Source: Rapana venosa | Taxonomy: Eukaryota; Mollusca; Gastropoda; Neogastropoda; Muricidae | Direction: 5' to 3' | Assembly (NCBI GenBank): GCA_028751875.1 | Contig: CM054153.1 | Location: forward strand, 27,620,552-27,684,551 | Length of the DNA stretch: 64,000 nucleotides | Shown: positions 47,501 to 58,299 of the stretch, piece by piece | How positions within the stretch are numbered: the stretch's first letter is position 1 | Layout of the letters: each line of letters begins with the position of its first letter | The notes under the pieces: generated by a model | Seen by the model: the letters and a program-made list of their open reading frames with translations, nothing else | Database searches by the model: none | What the model was told of the DNA's origin: nothing | Position numbers and translations under genes: made by a program

Positions 47501-49254
47501 AATTCCATCTCTTTTTACCACTTTAGTTAATAATAGTCTATAGGGCCACATTTTGACATAAAATCAAGGGCAGTTGGGAGGAGCACATGTATATGACTTA
47601 GTGGCCATCCCAGGTCTGACACACACACACTCACTTTTTGTTGTTGGTCTTTCAGCGATCTATAGGAAGGGGAACACTGAGTCAGAGAAAAAACACTTCT
47701 TCCTTTTTTGTCATGTTTCTCCCAGGGGAGGTTTGACATTGATGAGCCTTCTCCTTCTCTCTCTGTTTTGAGCTTCCTCCTTATTTATGCCCCTTTCTCT
47801 AAGATCATCTGCAATACAGGTAGCCCAGGCTTTGCTAGAAAAAAAACACTACCACAGACAATAATGTGGCATTGATTGTATGTAATTGCAAATCTTTTTC
47901 ATATATATGCATATTATGCATTGCTTATCTGCATAACATATGGGTAGATCTGCAGGTTGCACTAATTAAATGAGTTGACATCTTGTCTGTGGTACATTGA
48001 GGGATCTGTTGTAAAGTAGTGCTAACAGTCAATGAAGCAGCATCCTGCCATGTGTGACCGTGTGGACCGTGTGTGTCCTGCCAGCTCATGGTCCACGTCG
48101 GGGTGTCTGGCATCGCCACAGAACTGACGCTGGAACAACGTGCACACAACGACGGCTACGATAAGGTCGACGTCCGCGGAAAGTATCCATCTTCACTGTG
48201 CTGTGTAGAAGAGCGCGAAAAAGACTGTGAATTAGTGTCTGACATTGACATGGACCAAGTCTGTACTGCCGTCAATTCCTCAGGAATCGGTGTGAAGGCG
48301 CGAGTGTCACATGATCCTGGCAGGTAAGCTCATTGGCTGGTGTGTCTCCGGTCTGTTGGTTGTCATCAAATTATCGAAGGCCTCCGTGTACTTTGTCAAA
48401 AAGTGTGTCAGATTTTTAAAAACACATTTTCAGACCTTTGTAGGTCTGACAGTTGAATTCTGGTTCCCATATGATACAGCTAAGCAGGAAGACTGGAATT
48501 TCTTCACCTACTGTCGTCACATATGCATCTTTAATGTGCATAATGCATGCACAACTCGTTGCATTGTCACATGGAACTGTTCAGCAAGTATGCCTAAACA
48601 CAGAACATTAACTAATTATATGGTAAAAATGTGCTGTTAGTTAAACTGAAGGGCCACAGTGACTGCGTGGAAACAGTCGGGAAGGCCAGGGATGGAGATG
48701 CCTGTGTACTGAATCCATATGTGAAGCTCCACAGTTCTTTGGCAATGGAGGATGTCTGTGGTAGAAGACATGTATAGGGGAAAAAGATGGGATGGAATGG
48801 GAAGGAGGGTGGACGTAACTTAAGTGTTATGATCAAATAGCTGAACATTTCTGTGGCTTATTGGCGTATGAACCCCATTTGTTTGTTCTTTTCACTTGTA
48901 TGAGAGTGTGTTTGGGAGTGTGTGTGTGTGTTCCTTGGCTAGAGCTCCAAGGTTCATCAATGGTGAGATTCTGCGTATACGACTGCTTCACCCACCATTA
49001 AGGCAGCCGCATTCTGACTTCAGGGATATATATCTATATATATGTTGTGGAAATTGACAGGCATATTTTTTTTTCCCCTTTGGAACAGGTATCTATGCGA
49101 GTACTCGTACTTCTCTTCGCTACACATCAGTACGCGCAACACAGCATTCATCCACGTGCCCCCTCTCAACAGTCCCTACTCCGCTGCGCAGTTGGTGAAA
49201 GGTCTGCAGGTGGCGATAAACGACATGATACAGCAGGTGACGTCGTGTCCTTGA
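44502..49254 (+). CDS. PGPEP1: PGPEP1: pyroglutamyl-peptidase I, four exons, 203 aa
   Basis: Exons 44502-44535, 44960-45132, 48085-48323 and 49089-49254 join in frame (612 coding bases with stop). The protein is a cysteine peptidase of family C15, a cytosolic enzyme that removes N-terminal pyroglutamate from peptides such as TRH and GnRH in vertebrates. Signature blocks are VVVVTGFGPFGSHKINAS, MPVEYEAV, VHVGVSGIATELTLEQRAHN, CCVE, GRYLCEYSYFSSL and FIHVPPL. The expected catalytic residues are present: Glu86 in TLEQ, Cys152 in RYLCEY and His171 in IHVPP. Human PGPEP1 has 209 residues, so length fits. Exon 2 uses a weak donor (CTG|GTACAC). Alternative C-terminus: splicing from CAGCAG|GTGACG (exon end 49236) to 50796-50909 would give 235 residues. 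The gene is divergent from ARB2A. Confidence 0.93.
44960..45132 (+). CDS. PGPEP1: PGPEP1 exon 2, GFGPFG
   Basis: Acceptor gtcattgcag, 173 bases, donor gtacac (weak). It encodes FGPFGSHKINASSVTVWKLQ and MEMPVEYEAVKDLVPRLW, the pyroglutamate-pocket side of the C15 fold. It joins exon 3 in phase 0 to give KPL-LMVHVGVSG. Confidence 0.92.
45670..45950. repeat. Degenerate tandem repeat, about 35 bp, in PGPEP1 intron 2
   Basis: Repeated tctgtttctgaaagatctcc / aatcctactctt motif, about seven or eight imperfect units. Confidence 0.6.
46827..46926 (+). repeat. Type I SINE tail, solo
   Basis: ggtgagaacagatgacagaa, cgcatacacacggggactgg, cttattccattatcctcgat; lies in the long PGPEP1 intron. Confidence 0.65.
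48085..48323 (+). CDS. PGPEP1: PGPEP1 exon 3, catalytic Glu
   Basis: Acceptor gtcctgccag, 239 bases, donor gtaagc. It encodes VHVGVSGIATELTLEQRAHN with catalytic Glu86, GYDKVDVRGKYPSSLCCVEE, and VKARVSHDPGR at the exon end. Phase 0 in, phase 2 out. Confidence 0.93.
48931..49027 (-). repeat. Type II SINE tail, solo, reversed
   Basis: ccttggctagagctccaagg, ttcatcaatggtgagattct, cccaccattaaggcagccgc; ends about 60 bp before PGPEP1 exon 4. Confidence 0.65.
49089..49254 (+). CDS. PGPEP1: PGPEP1 exon 4, catalytic Cys and His
   Basis: Acceptor tttggaacag, 166 bases to TGA at 49252-49254. It encodes YLCEYSYFSSL with Cys152, and AFIHVPPLNSPYSAAQL with His171, then a C-terminal helix ending INDMIQQVTSCP. 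A possible internal donor after INDMIQQ (exon end 49236) would replace the last six residues. Confidence 0.92.
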
Positions 49255-50795
49255 TAACGTAGGAGAGGTCACTCCACCACCACCACTGAGGATGGGTTCT
49301 GTATTATGCTAACTATTATCAACCAGCAAGAAAACCATACTTTGTCAGATTTTTGTTTTTTTAAGTCAGGGTTTTATGCATTATTCCAGATAACAGTTTG
49401 TGTTTTTGTTTGGTTTTCAAAACGTGTGACTTTTAACAGTAATTTTTAAGCATTTGTTGTTTTAAAACATATGTTTGGAATTGTTTTAAAGAGGATAGTG
49501 ATTTTATCAATGTTAGCTTTAAGAGGCTGGTTTTGTAGGGTTTTTTTTTTTTCCACCTGTTTCATTTGAATTGAAAGTGTTGATACTTGTTAGCTACATT
49601 TGTGAATGGGTTTGTTTGGTTTGGGGTTTTTTTTCTTTGTTATTTTTGTGTATTGACTGGTTGGTTTGTTTCTTGAATATTCTTAATCAGGGTTTCATTC
49701 AAAATCTTCATTCCAGAAAAGAATAATAATTCATTATTAATCTCAATCCCCTTGAAGTAAATTTTATTTGACTAGCCACTTCCATTTTGCAGACCAACTT
49801 TCTCTTCAGACATTCGCCTTCATTCATTTCGTGGAAAGATTGCAGGATATGTTGCATTCTCATTGGACTCGTGAAAAGCTATATGCTGCGATTGCTTCTG
49901 CTAAATTCTGGCCAGGAAAGTGATCAGGTTGTTAAAAGCTAATGATAGTAGGACTTTCAATGTGAGAACCAATTCCTTCATCTTGATGAATATACTTCAT
50001 GTCAGATATTGATGACTGACTAAGAAGCAGTTGTTTCTTCTTGAACAGTCAGAAAAGTTTGAAATCATCTACATTCAGAAATCATGTATTCTTTTCTTCA
50101 CTCAAAGCCTGTTGATCAGACTTTTTCTTATATCACAAAAATAGAGAGAGAAAAACACATAAAAAAATAGAACTCCAGAACCAATGCAGCTTTTAAGACT
50201 TATTGGAAAGCCTTCATCTTACTCTACTGTAGCTTTTTTTAAATATAATATACTTAAGCCCATTCTTTAACAGTAATGTACAGAGTGACCAAGAACAGCC
50301 AGCCAAAGGGCCACCTGCCAGAACAGACCCTGATCTGCTGCAGGGTTGTTGTGGGGTGTAGTATTCATCTAGCTTGTAGCTTTACACAAGCTACTTTTGA
50401 GGACAATAAGACGTTGCCTTGACATTTTTTAGTAATGCTCTCTCTGGAAAATAAATTGGAAAGAATACCACTTTGGAGTATGAACTGTAAACCTGTTTTC
50501 CTACAGGGTTGGGTTGTTGTTTTTTTTTAATAAGGTATCGGCTAACAATAAAATTTGAACTGTAAACTTTTCTTTTGGGGATGTTGAAGGGGGGAAGACT
50601 GTAAACTTATTTTCGTACAGATTTTAAGGAATGAATCAGCTGACTCTGAGGTACAAACTGTAAACTTTACTTCCCAAAGCAGTACTTTTTCCTTATGTAA
50701 TCTGTTGACACACCACTTGACAGCCTTTGTGTAAGTTATCTGGTTTGTTAACAGTCTTTTACATAGTATCCAACATTTTGTTGATTTTTCTGCAG
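49255..50795. other. PGPEP1 3' flank
   Basis: T-rich, no SINE recognised, several G/T-rich tracts; probably 3' UTR or a last intron. Confidence 0.45.
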
Positions 50796-50909
50796 GAAGG
50801 GTTGTTGCTGTGGCTTCAGACAAGGCCTGACAGTGCCAAACGGATGAGAAAAATGAAGATGTTTGAAAGAAATATAGCTACACTGGAATGTAATCACCGA
50901 GAAAAATAA
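50796..50909 (+). CDS. Candidate alternative last exon of PGPEP1, 37 residues
   Basis: A good acceptor (ttgatttttctgcag) is followed by 37 codons in phase 0 (EGLLLWLQTRPDSAKRMRKM, then KMFERNIATLECNHREK) and TAA. Two overlapping AATAAA signals follow at once (50905-50914). The phase matches the internal CAGCAG|GTGACG donor of PGPEP1 exon 4. Either this is a true alternative C-terminus or it is chance in the 3' UTR. Confidence 0.35.
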   Translation, partial: EGLLLWLQTRPDSAKRMRKMKMFERNIATLECNHREK

Positions 50910-50914
50910 ATAAA
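50905..50914 (+). terminator. Candidate PGPEP1 poly(A) signals
   Basis: Overlapping AATAAA hexamers at 50905-50910 and 50909-50914, about 1.65 kb past the exon 4 stop. A further AATAAA occurs at 50450-50455. Either could end the PGPEP1 transcript. Confidence 0.35.
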
Positions 50915-52560
50915 AGCCAGACCTTAGAAAACCTACATGGCCTTGATAATTGTGCACAAAGTTTTTGTTTGAGGGATGGAAGAAGATGACAAAGATTTTT
51001 CTGTGTCCTTTTGATATTAGATGTGACTTTGCTAACATACGTGAAAACTGACGTTGAAACCAATACATACCAAACAAATCTTGCAGGAGTCTAGACAAGC
51101 CTAGTCTTTATGTATGAGAATTCATTTAAGTTCTTAAGAAGTCTGTAATGGGTATGAAATATATTCATGTTTGAAAGATTTAACGGTTGGAAGTTAAAAC
51201 ACCCATATTACATATGCTAAGTACAAGAAGTTAAACTTCATAATTGCAAATCACCTACAAAATACTAAACTGCTCAAGTTTGGTTGTGTGACTGTTAGTA
51301 CTCTGAATCATTCACAGACCAAAAAGTTTCTCCCACACCTGTCCCCCCTTCTATCTTTTCTCCTCTCCATTCTTCCTTACCAGCACAGAATATTCTTCAA
51401 AGTTAAATTTAAAGTGTGTAAAAAGAAGTAAAATCCTTTACCACTGAAGATATTTTATATATTGGGTTTTTTTCTCCTATTCACTAGAGGTGCATCAAGT
51501 ATTGCTGTGCATAATTTTTTTTTGTTTTTTGAGGGTGGCGGGGGATATATGTGCTTTTAAGAATATTCCATACGGATGTTCAAATTTTTTTGGGTTTAGT
51601 ATTGCTGCTTATTGCTGGTTTTGGTTTGGGTTATTTTAGTTTCTAAAGGGTTGTTGTTGTTTTGAGGCTTGTTTGGTTTTGGGGGAATTTTTTTTTTTTT
51701 TGGAGGGGGGGTAAAGAATTCACCTTGTCATGTGTTCCAACTATTGATTGCAATTTTTAAAAGGATTTTTAAGGTTTCTGTCCATTTCTTTAAAATCATT
51801 ATAAAAAAAAAAAGTTTTAACACACAGACAAATGACAATAGTATGTATCAACATTCTTTTTTAAAATTCAGATTTTTTAGTTTCGTTTTACTGAATGCAT
51901 TTACAATCCTTAAATTACCCCCCAAAAATTTTCTTTTTAATAAAAACAGATTCTGTTAAGTATGTCAATTGGCTTAACATTTTTCAGTGTGCTGGTGTTG
52001 TGAAAGAAACAAAACAACGTATTATGTGACAGTATAAAAACATGTATGAAATAAGTGTGTTGGTTTTGTTGTTGTTTTTCTTAATTTGGAATTTGTGTGA
52101 GGAGTTATAGAAACGAAGATCGGAATAATTGTGAACCAAAAGCATATCTGGGAACACGTGCACTGAGAGCATTGCGTACATTTCTAAGTGCAGCTATCAT
52201 TCCTATCAGTTGAAACATGGTATCACGCTTGCTTTTTTATCAGCTCTTCGAACGCATGATTGTAAAGTAACACAAAAGCAGGGATTTCTTCAGCTTCTGT
52301 GAGTATCTATTTTCTATATTTCTGTTTCCTACGCCAGGTAACTTAGTATAAAACACTGCAGATAGAAAGATAGAAGAGATCCGAAACTGGAGCCTAATAA
52401 AATGGGAAAGTTATTGCAAGGAGCAAAGCTGCCAGTCAGATTCCCCTCCTCCACTTTTTTTGTTTGTTTTAAAGGATATGAGATCAGTTTCCTGATGATT
52501 TTGGCAAAGGTCCCAAAACAAGATTTCGCCAGAAATTGTTCAGTACATTCTACTTCTATC
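50915..52560. other. Intergenic, nothing recognised
   Basis: AT-rich with T and G runs (51530-51710). Confidence 0.5.
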
Positions 52561-52564
52561 AAAT

Positions 52565-52665
52565 GGATGACAAAAAGTGACAAAACTGCGTGAACATGGG
52601 TAGTGGATGTAAAAAAAAAAAATTTAGCCCTTGAATGCTTATTCCATTATCCTCGGAACAAAAGA
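52565..52665 (+). repeat. Type I SINE tail, solo
   Basis: gacaaaactgcgtgaacatg, agtggatgtaaaaaaa, gcttattccattatcctcgg. Confidence 0.6.
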
Positions 52666-53067
52666 ATAAGAAATAATACTGTTAAAATAATATCAAAATT
52701 TCTCTCTGAACTGCCACAATGGCATTCCATTCATACAGTTGACTCGTATATTACCTGTACAGCTGCTGTGTCTATACTCACAAATCACTCAGCTGGCAGT
52801 TGACAGCTAACAGAAAACATTTCGCTTTCACTTGATCACCGTCGTGGTTGAGTGCTACACAAATATTTTCTGTGACCCCTGAAAAGAAAGAAAGAATAAA
52901 CCAACAGGTGTTTTAGTCTAATAGTAAAATAGATCAGACAGTGTAAGATCAACTTACAATACATGGGTCGAGCACAGTCCACAGTAATTAGCACTGTTTG
53001 TTTGTCACTCCTTTGTGCATTGCTATCATCTGTCTAGTCTTTGTTTTAGGGTGTTTTTTTCTCCCCA

Positions 53068-53160
53068 TGTTCCTTGGCAGGTTCATCAATGGTGAGAGTT
53101 TGCGTATGTGACCGTTTATTACCCACCATTAAGGAAGCCGCATTCCGACTTCAGGGATAT
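53068..53160 (-). repeat. Type II SINE tail, solo, reversed
   Basis: gttccttggcaggttcatca, gtatgtgaccgtttattacc, ttaaggaagccgcattccga; abuts an element B fragment. Confidence 0.65.
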
Positions 53161-53167
53161 CCGTCTG

Positions 53168-53515
53168 TTAAAACAAGAGGTGGTGTGGCGGTCAACACCC
53201 CAAGCATTGGGTGTCTCACTCAGTCTGGCTCTGAGACTACTAGTCTATTACTGTCATCAGTAGGGGGGGGTTGTCATAGTTGTGTGTGTGTGTGTGCGTT
53301 AGCTCAGGAGCAGGCACCACTATAGAGCACTGGAAAAACCCAGCAGCAGTGCAGGGTCCTTCTGGTTCGTGGCCCCGAGGTGGACTAAAATGGATGTTGC
53401 CTGTGGACTTGTTACCCTGAGGATGCTGCAAGGTGAGCAGCCTCAGTAGTGTGGCTTGGGCAGAGAGATTGGAATGAACAACGTAGGAACGGCACAAATG
53501 TTTAAAAAAAAAACC
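53168..53515 (+). mobile_element. Element B, 5'-truncated copy
   Basis: Only the 3' half of the body is present (cactcagtctggctctgaga, gttagctcaggagcaggcac, cccagcagcagtgcagggtc, gagattggaatgaacaacg), ending in poly(A). A (GT)n stretch is inserted near 53283. Confidence 0.7.
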
Positions 53516-53519
53516 ACAA

Positions 53520-55790
53520 GACAGGGATAGAAAAGAGGCAACTCCTAGCACAGACTTTGCAGAGGGTGGGGATGCTAGTTATACTGACAGGCCCCTGGCA
53601 TCCCCCACAAGGGGACTACATTTTAATTCATTCTGGAAGGGTCACAGGTATGAAATTCGGGTCTTTTTTTTTTTTCATCAGTGTACTTTTTCATAAGTCA
53701 TTAACCCCTCAAAAACTGAACCTGGAAACTGATGAATCTTGATGACACAGCTCATTGGAAATATTAGAAATATTTTTAATGATGTTAGCGCAAATCATAT
53801 CTACTGGTGGTATTTCCAAGGGTGGTGTTTTAAAAAAAAAATCTTTTTACCATAAGTGATAATATCAAAAGAAAGTAAAGAATGGCACTGTGAATAGAAG
53901 GCTGCACAAAGAAAGCTTATAATACGACAACTCGGTAATGAGGTTGTGAAACCTGGAGAGGTGGGATTAGTTGACAAAATATTTAAGAAATGTGGAAAAT
54001 GGAACACTTTGAACACGTAACTGAGCAAAATCAAGTACAAGAAAGTTGTTTCAAATTATTAATTTGCTGAAGAAAATGTATGTCTGTAAAAGGCGGGGGG
54101 GGGGGGGGGGGGGGGCTTGGGGGCAAGAAAACAAATGAAGAAATAACCAAAATGCCCCAAAGTGTCTGATAATGAAATAACAGTGGTACAGAGAGAATTG
54201 TCTCACCACTGATGCGTCCGATGTTTTTTAAAAAAACGTATGTTTAAGTGTGTTATTTCTTAGCAATACGTGTGTGTGTGTGTGGTGCGATTTCAGCAAA
54301 CATTGTCTACACAATGTACTACACAAAAGGGTATACATACTCCTTTTCATTTTGTCTGACAAATATATGAAGTGGTGTTTACAAATATATTTTTCTATAA
54401 CAGCAAAAGTTGTAAACACCGATTTCATACATCAAATCATGAAGGTGTATTGTTCTTACATGTTCAAAATCTTACACATGTTTAGAGCACATTAAATCTT
54501 GATAATGTTTAGATAATGCATACCCCCCCCCCCCCCACCCCACCCCCCTTCCCAGTCTTTTATCCAAGTCACATCACCCATAAAAATCAACATTGTTTTT
54601 CCTTATTCACATATGTTACTTGCAGCCTGTAATGTGCCGTGTTATATCTAAATATTAGATATTTCAGAATAACCGATAACCCATGATTCACTTCTGGTGT
54701 AGCTACCATGTGTGTGTGATGTAGACTTGTTTGAACTGCTTAGTCAGAAATGTTTTCCATGTGGAATTTTTTTTTAAAACAAAAAATCACTGTAGCTAGG
54801 TGTGTTTAAATTATTTTGTTGTACTTGTACCCCTTTCGACCGTGTGCAGTTCATTCTTAATGACTATGCCAATGAATGTGATGTTTTTTGCTTTTTGCAC
54901 TCTTGTTAGTGTGGTGATGAATGAATTTTCATTTGCTTTTGCTGAAATTTTTCGTAGCCTGCTGAGATCACTTCCATAAATCATTTTCTTGACGGGAAAA
55001 AAATTTAGTTTGAAATTTGTTGCAAAAGATTTTATATTTTTCCTTTTAGATTCTTATTTTTTGTTTCATTTCATAATGTATGCATGGGTGGTGTATGTGT
55101 AGTGTGTGTTTGCATGAGTGCGTAAACTTGTATTCCAGCATTATTCAATGATACTGCCTATATTTTCATTGTTTCATCTTAGTCTTTTCATTTAGTTTGC
55201 TTTATGTGTCTAGTCATTGCACAATTGTGTATTTTCAGCACTTAAATGTCTGTGATAATGTGAACATTTCATCATATTTTATCTAGAGGAATCTTCATGT
55301 CCGTGCAACCTAACAAGTTTTAATCAGAAACAAATGTAAGATGGATGGAAAGCGAATGTGGTGATGTTGACATCACTCCTCCATACTCCAAATACATCTT
55401 TTAACCACAAGAACAATGTTTTGTTGTTTTGTTGTTTGAAATGTGTTTTGGTGGTGTTTTGTTGTTTGTAAGCGTGAAAACATCCTGAGATTCAGCAATA
55501 CACTCCAGGACTTCAATCAGACTGTTGCAATGACACTGGAGCAAATTAAATGTGCTATTGGCTTGCATCAGGCAACTAAAGACAATAAATACAGAAGATC
55601 TTGCTTTCAGATTAAGTCTACCTAACAATCACAAACCTTGGTTCTCATATATTCTCGATCACTTTAGATCAGACTTTTCTTTTTTTTAAAACAAAAAACC
55701 TCACGTTTTCTTCTGAGATTATTTAGAGAATATTTGTTAAAATCACAAGAATAATTATTTCCTATGACACCTCCACAAAACCTCCATCTA
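53520..55790. other. Intergenic, no gene recognised
   Basis: Only poly-G/poly-C tracts. A short plus frame at 55443-55625 (LRFSNTLQDFNQTVAM) is probably chance or part of the LINE remnant after it. Confidence 0.45.
54095..54115. repeat. Poly-G run
   Basis: 21 G. A poly-C run lies 410 bp on, at 54523-54548. Confidence 0.85.
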
Positions 55791-56290
55791 TTTCTGTTGT
55801 TCTTTCCCAGCTTGATTACAGTGATGGTTTCTAAATTGCACTTACTTTGTGTCTAAAACAAGGCTGCAAAAGTACTGTGACGTGAAGAATACACCACACT
55901 TCTACTTCACTTATCATTGCACTAGGCCGCAAGATTGATCTTACGTTCTTACGTTTTAGAAACATGGATATAGCAGACATTCTCAAATCATTGCACAGCA
56001 AACTGCTGCAAGACTTGAACTTCTTAGTCTGAAATTACAACTGCGCTTACACCTAATCTGCTTTAACACTGGTCACCTGTTCCATACTAGCCCACAAATT
56101 TGTTATTCACCTCAAACTACATGGTACACACTAACTAGAGATTGTTGTTAGCTTCTGAAAGCAGCCGTCAATCTTCCACACTTATGGAATTGTTCTGTCT
56201 GTCCCTTCTTTCCGTCAGATCTAGGAATATTCTTATTTTAGATGACGGTCTCTTCTAGAAAGATCCACTTTGTTATGCAGAAATGATCAT
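55790..56290 (+). mobile_element. Decayed 3' end of a LINE (CR1/L2-like)
   Basis: Plus-strand fragments resemble the conserved C-terminal end of CR1/L2-type reverse transcriptases, with frame changes: an L-D-Y-like motif at about 55812, a tract like LQ-N-AAR near 55860, a tract like HWLPV near 56080 and one like LWN near 56185. The match is by eye to degenerate motifs and the reading frame is broken throughout. Confidence 0.35.
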
Positions 56291-56339
56291 TCTCCTCATG
56301 TGTGATACCTCGGCTTTATTTCTCAACCCCTTGTCCCGC

Positions 56340-56670
56340 CAAGGCCCCCGTTCAAGGGGATTTTTTCTCCCCTGGGGTTAACATCAGTACCAACTCCACT
56401 CACACAAAAGTCCAGATGAGACTGTAAACCAAGGTCCTGCGTGCAAACGCTCACAGAACATCTTGGCACACATGTTAAAACCTGTTCTGCCTTTCGGAAG
56501 AGAAGGCCATTTCATGCCGGTAAAAACAGATAATTTAAAGTAAACATGCACACAAGTTCCATGTTTATACATCCTCTCCTGAGTTGGAATGTGGCTACCT
56601 TACTGGTGAGTAAACAGTCATATAGGTAACATTTCACCATTGGTGACCGAAGAGCTCTAGCTGAGGAATG
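56340..56670 (+). mobile_element. SINE-A, head missing, type II tail
   Basis: cccgttcaaggggatttttt, cagatgagactgtaaaccaa, cacagaacatcttggcacac, gaagagaaggccatttcatg, then type II tail. Confidence 0.7.
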
Positions 56671-56718
56671 ATTTTTTTTTTTAAAGTACTGTTACACCCA
56701 TAACCTGACAATAACCAT

Positions 56719-56905
56719 GGGCTTTGAGTCACTACTGAGATGTCCATTCAAGGGAATTTTTCCCTGGAGTTAACTCCCCTGAAAGTCCTTCAAATAACAC
56801 TTTAAACAGATCCCATGTGTGGATGAACAGAACTTGGGCTTGTGGTAAAACCCCATCCACCTTTCACAAGAGTAGGCCAGCAATGGCCGGTGGCATGGAT
56901 GACAC
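56719..56905 (+). mobile_element. SINE-A fragment
   Basis: gtccattcaagggaattttt, gaaagtccttcaaataacac, cacaagagtaggccagc; diverged. Confidence 0.55.
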
Positions 56906-56989
56906 AAGCATATCAAGCATGCAGTCTACTACCTGGAAAAAGAAAAGGAACTTACTGTTTTGTGTGAGTGAATAGTGTGTTGTTTTACT

Positions 56990-57092
56990 TCTTCTGTTCC
57001 TCAGCTAGAGCGCTGAGATTCACTAATGGTGAGATTTTGTGAATGTGACCGTTTTTGCCCACCATTAAGGTAACTGCATTCCGACTTCAGGG
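56990..57092 (-). repeat. Type II SINE tail, solo, reversed
   Basis: ttcctcagctagagcgctga, aatggtgagattttgtgaat, cccaccattaaggtaactgc. Confidence 0.65.
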
Positions 57093-57167
57093 AAGGAAGT
57101 TAAGTAAATGCCTAGCTGACTTCTCAAGGACTTGGAAGAGAATTGCAGTCAAGTCACAGCCCATCTC

Positions 57168-57275
57168 TTAGGGCTACTCTTCCAAAAGAACATTTTAACA
57201 CATACGCAAGATCTTCTATGTGCATTTGCACATGGAACCTGGGTTTTTAGTCTGATCCAAAGATCATCTGAGAAC
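57168..57275 (-). mobile_element. SINE-A fragment, reversed
   Basis: ggctactcttccaaaagaac, gcaagatcttctatgtgcat, gaacctgggtttttagtctg. Confidence 0.55.
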
Positions 57276-57528
57276 TAAGGTGGGTACCATGATGTTCAAA
57301 TCAAACGCAAACAACAAACCAGTTACAAAGGGAAAAAGAAACAAACTGGTAGACAATGAAAGCATATCATTATGGAACACCATGCACATATTTTAAATGA
57401 ATGTGGATGATACTACTGACTCTATGAAGACCTGCTTACAATAATGGAGAACAGAAAACTGAAGTGGCATGCTGATGTCACAAGATCGTTACACAGCAAG
57501 GATGTCATATGATACTGAAAAGGAGGAG

Positions 57529-57930
57529 GGTGGCAGGATGGTCGAGACGTTCACCTGCCAACAAGTAAACTGTGAGGTTTTGGGTTAGATTCCCAGCCTC
57601 ACCCTTTCTTCCCAGTTTGACCCAAAAAAATCAAACTGATTGTCAAAGTCCTTCCGATGACACTATAAACTGAGGTCTTGTGTGCAAACACACAGAGAAC
57701 ATGTTGCGCACACATTAAAAACTCATTCCAACCTTTTAGAGGAGAAGACCATTGTGTGCCAGTAGGAACGGATTACCAAAAAAACCAACAAAACACATGC
57801 ACACAGGTGTCATGTTTAGACACCACTCCTGAAGTCAGAATGTAGGTGGGGGGGGGGGGGGGTTATGATCACATATGCAAACATCTCACCATTGTGAACT
57901 TCAGAGCTCTAGCCAAGGAACACCACCAAA
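57529..57930 (+). mobile_element. SINE-A body with a different tRNA-like head
   Basis: Head ggcaggatggtcgagacgtt with B-box-like gggttagattcc is unlike the usual family A head, but from 57643 (aaagtccttccgatgacact) the family A body and then a type II tail follow. A poly-G run (57848-57862) interrupts the tail. Confidence 0.65.
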
Positions 57931-58124
57931 AAAATGACACTAAAAAAATGAATATAGGCTGGTTACATTCCCAACACAGTATAGAAATATAAATGAAGAC
58001 TTGTTGAACACTGTCAAAGTTAGCATCAGAAAAAAAACACTTTCCAAAAAAGCATTCTCACCAGTTACTGAAAATACTTCGCAGCAATCGTGTTTCAATT
58101 TTTGTCAATTTCCATTCTTCCATT

Positions 58125-58290
58125 CCAAGGATGAGGAATAAGCACTCGTGTACTTTTTAAATTCAGTTCCCATATGCAAGCCGTTTTAATTTTGTCAATT
58201 TGTCAGAACACAGGTACTTTCAAGGCGGGGGGCAAAAACCGTCGCAAAATATACAAAAATCTCACCATTGGTGAACCTCAGAGCTCTAGC
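58125..58290. repeat. Type I tail (reversed) next to a type II tail (forward)
   Basis: Reversed type I pieces (gaataagcactcgtgtactt) at 58125-58215 are followed by a forward type II piece (aaaatctcaccattggtgaa, cctcagagctctagctga) at 58230-58290. Confidence 0.55.
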
Positions 58291-58299
58291 TGAAGGAGA

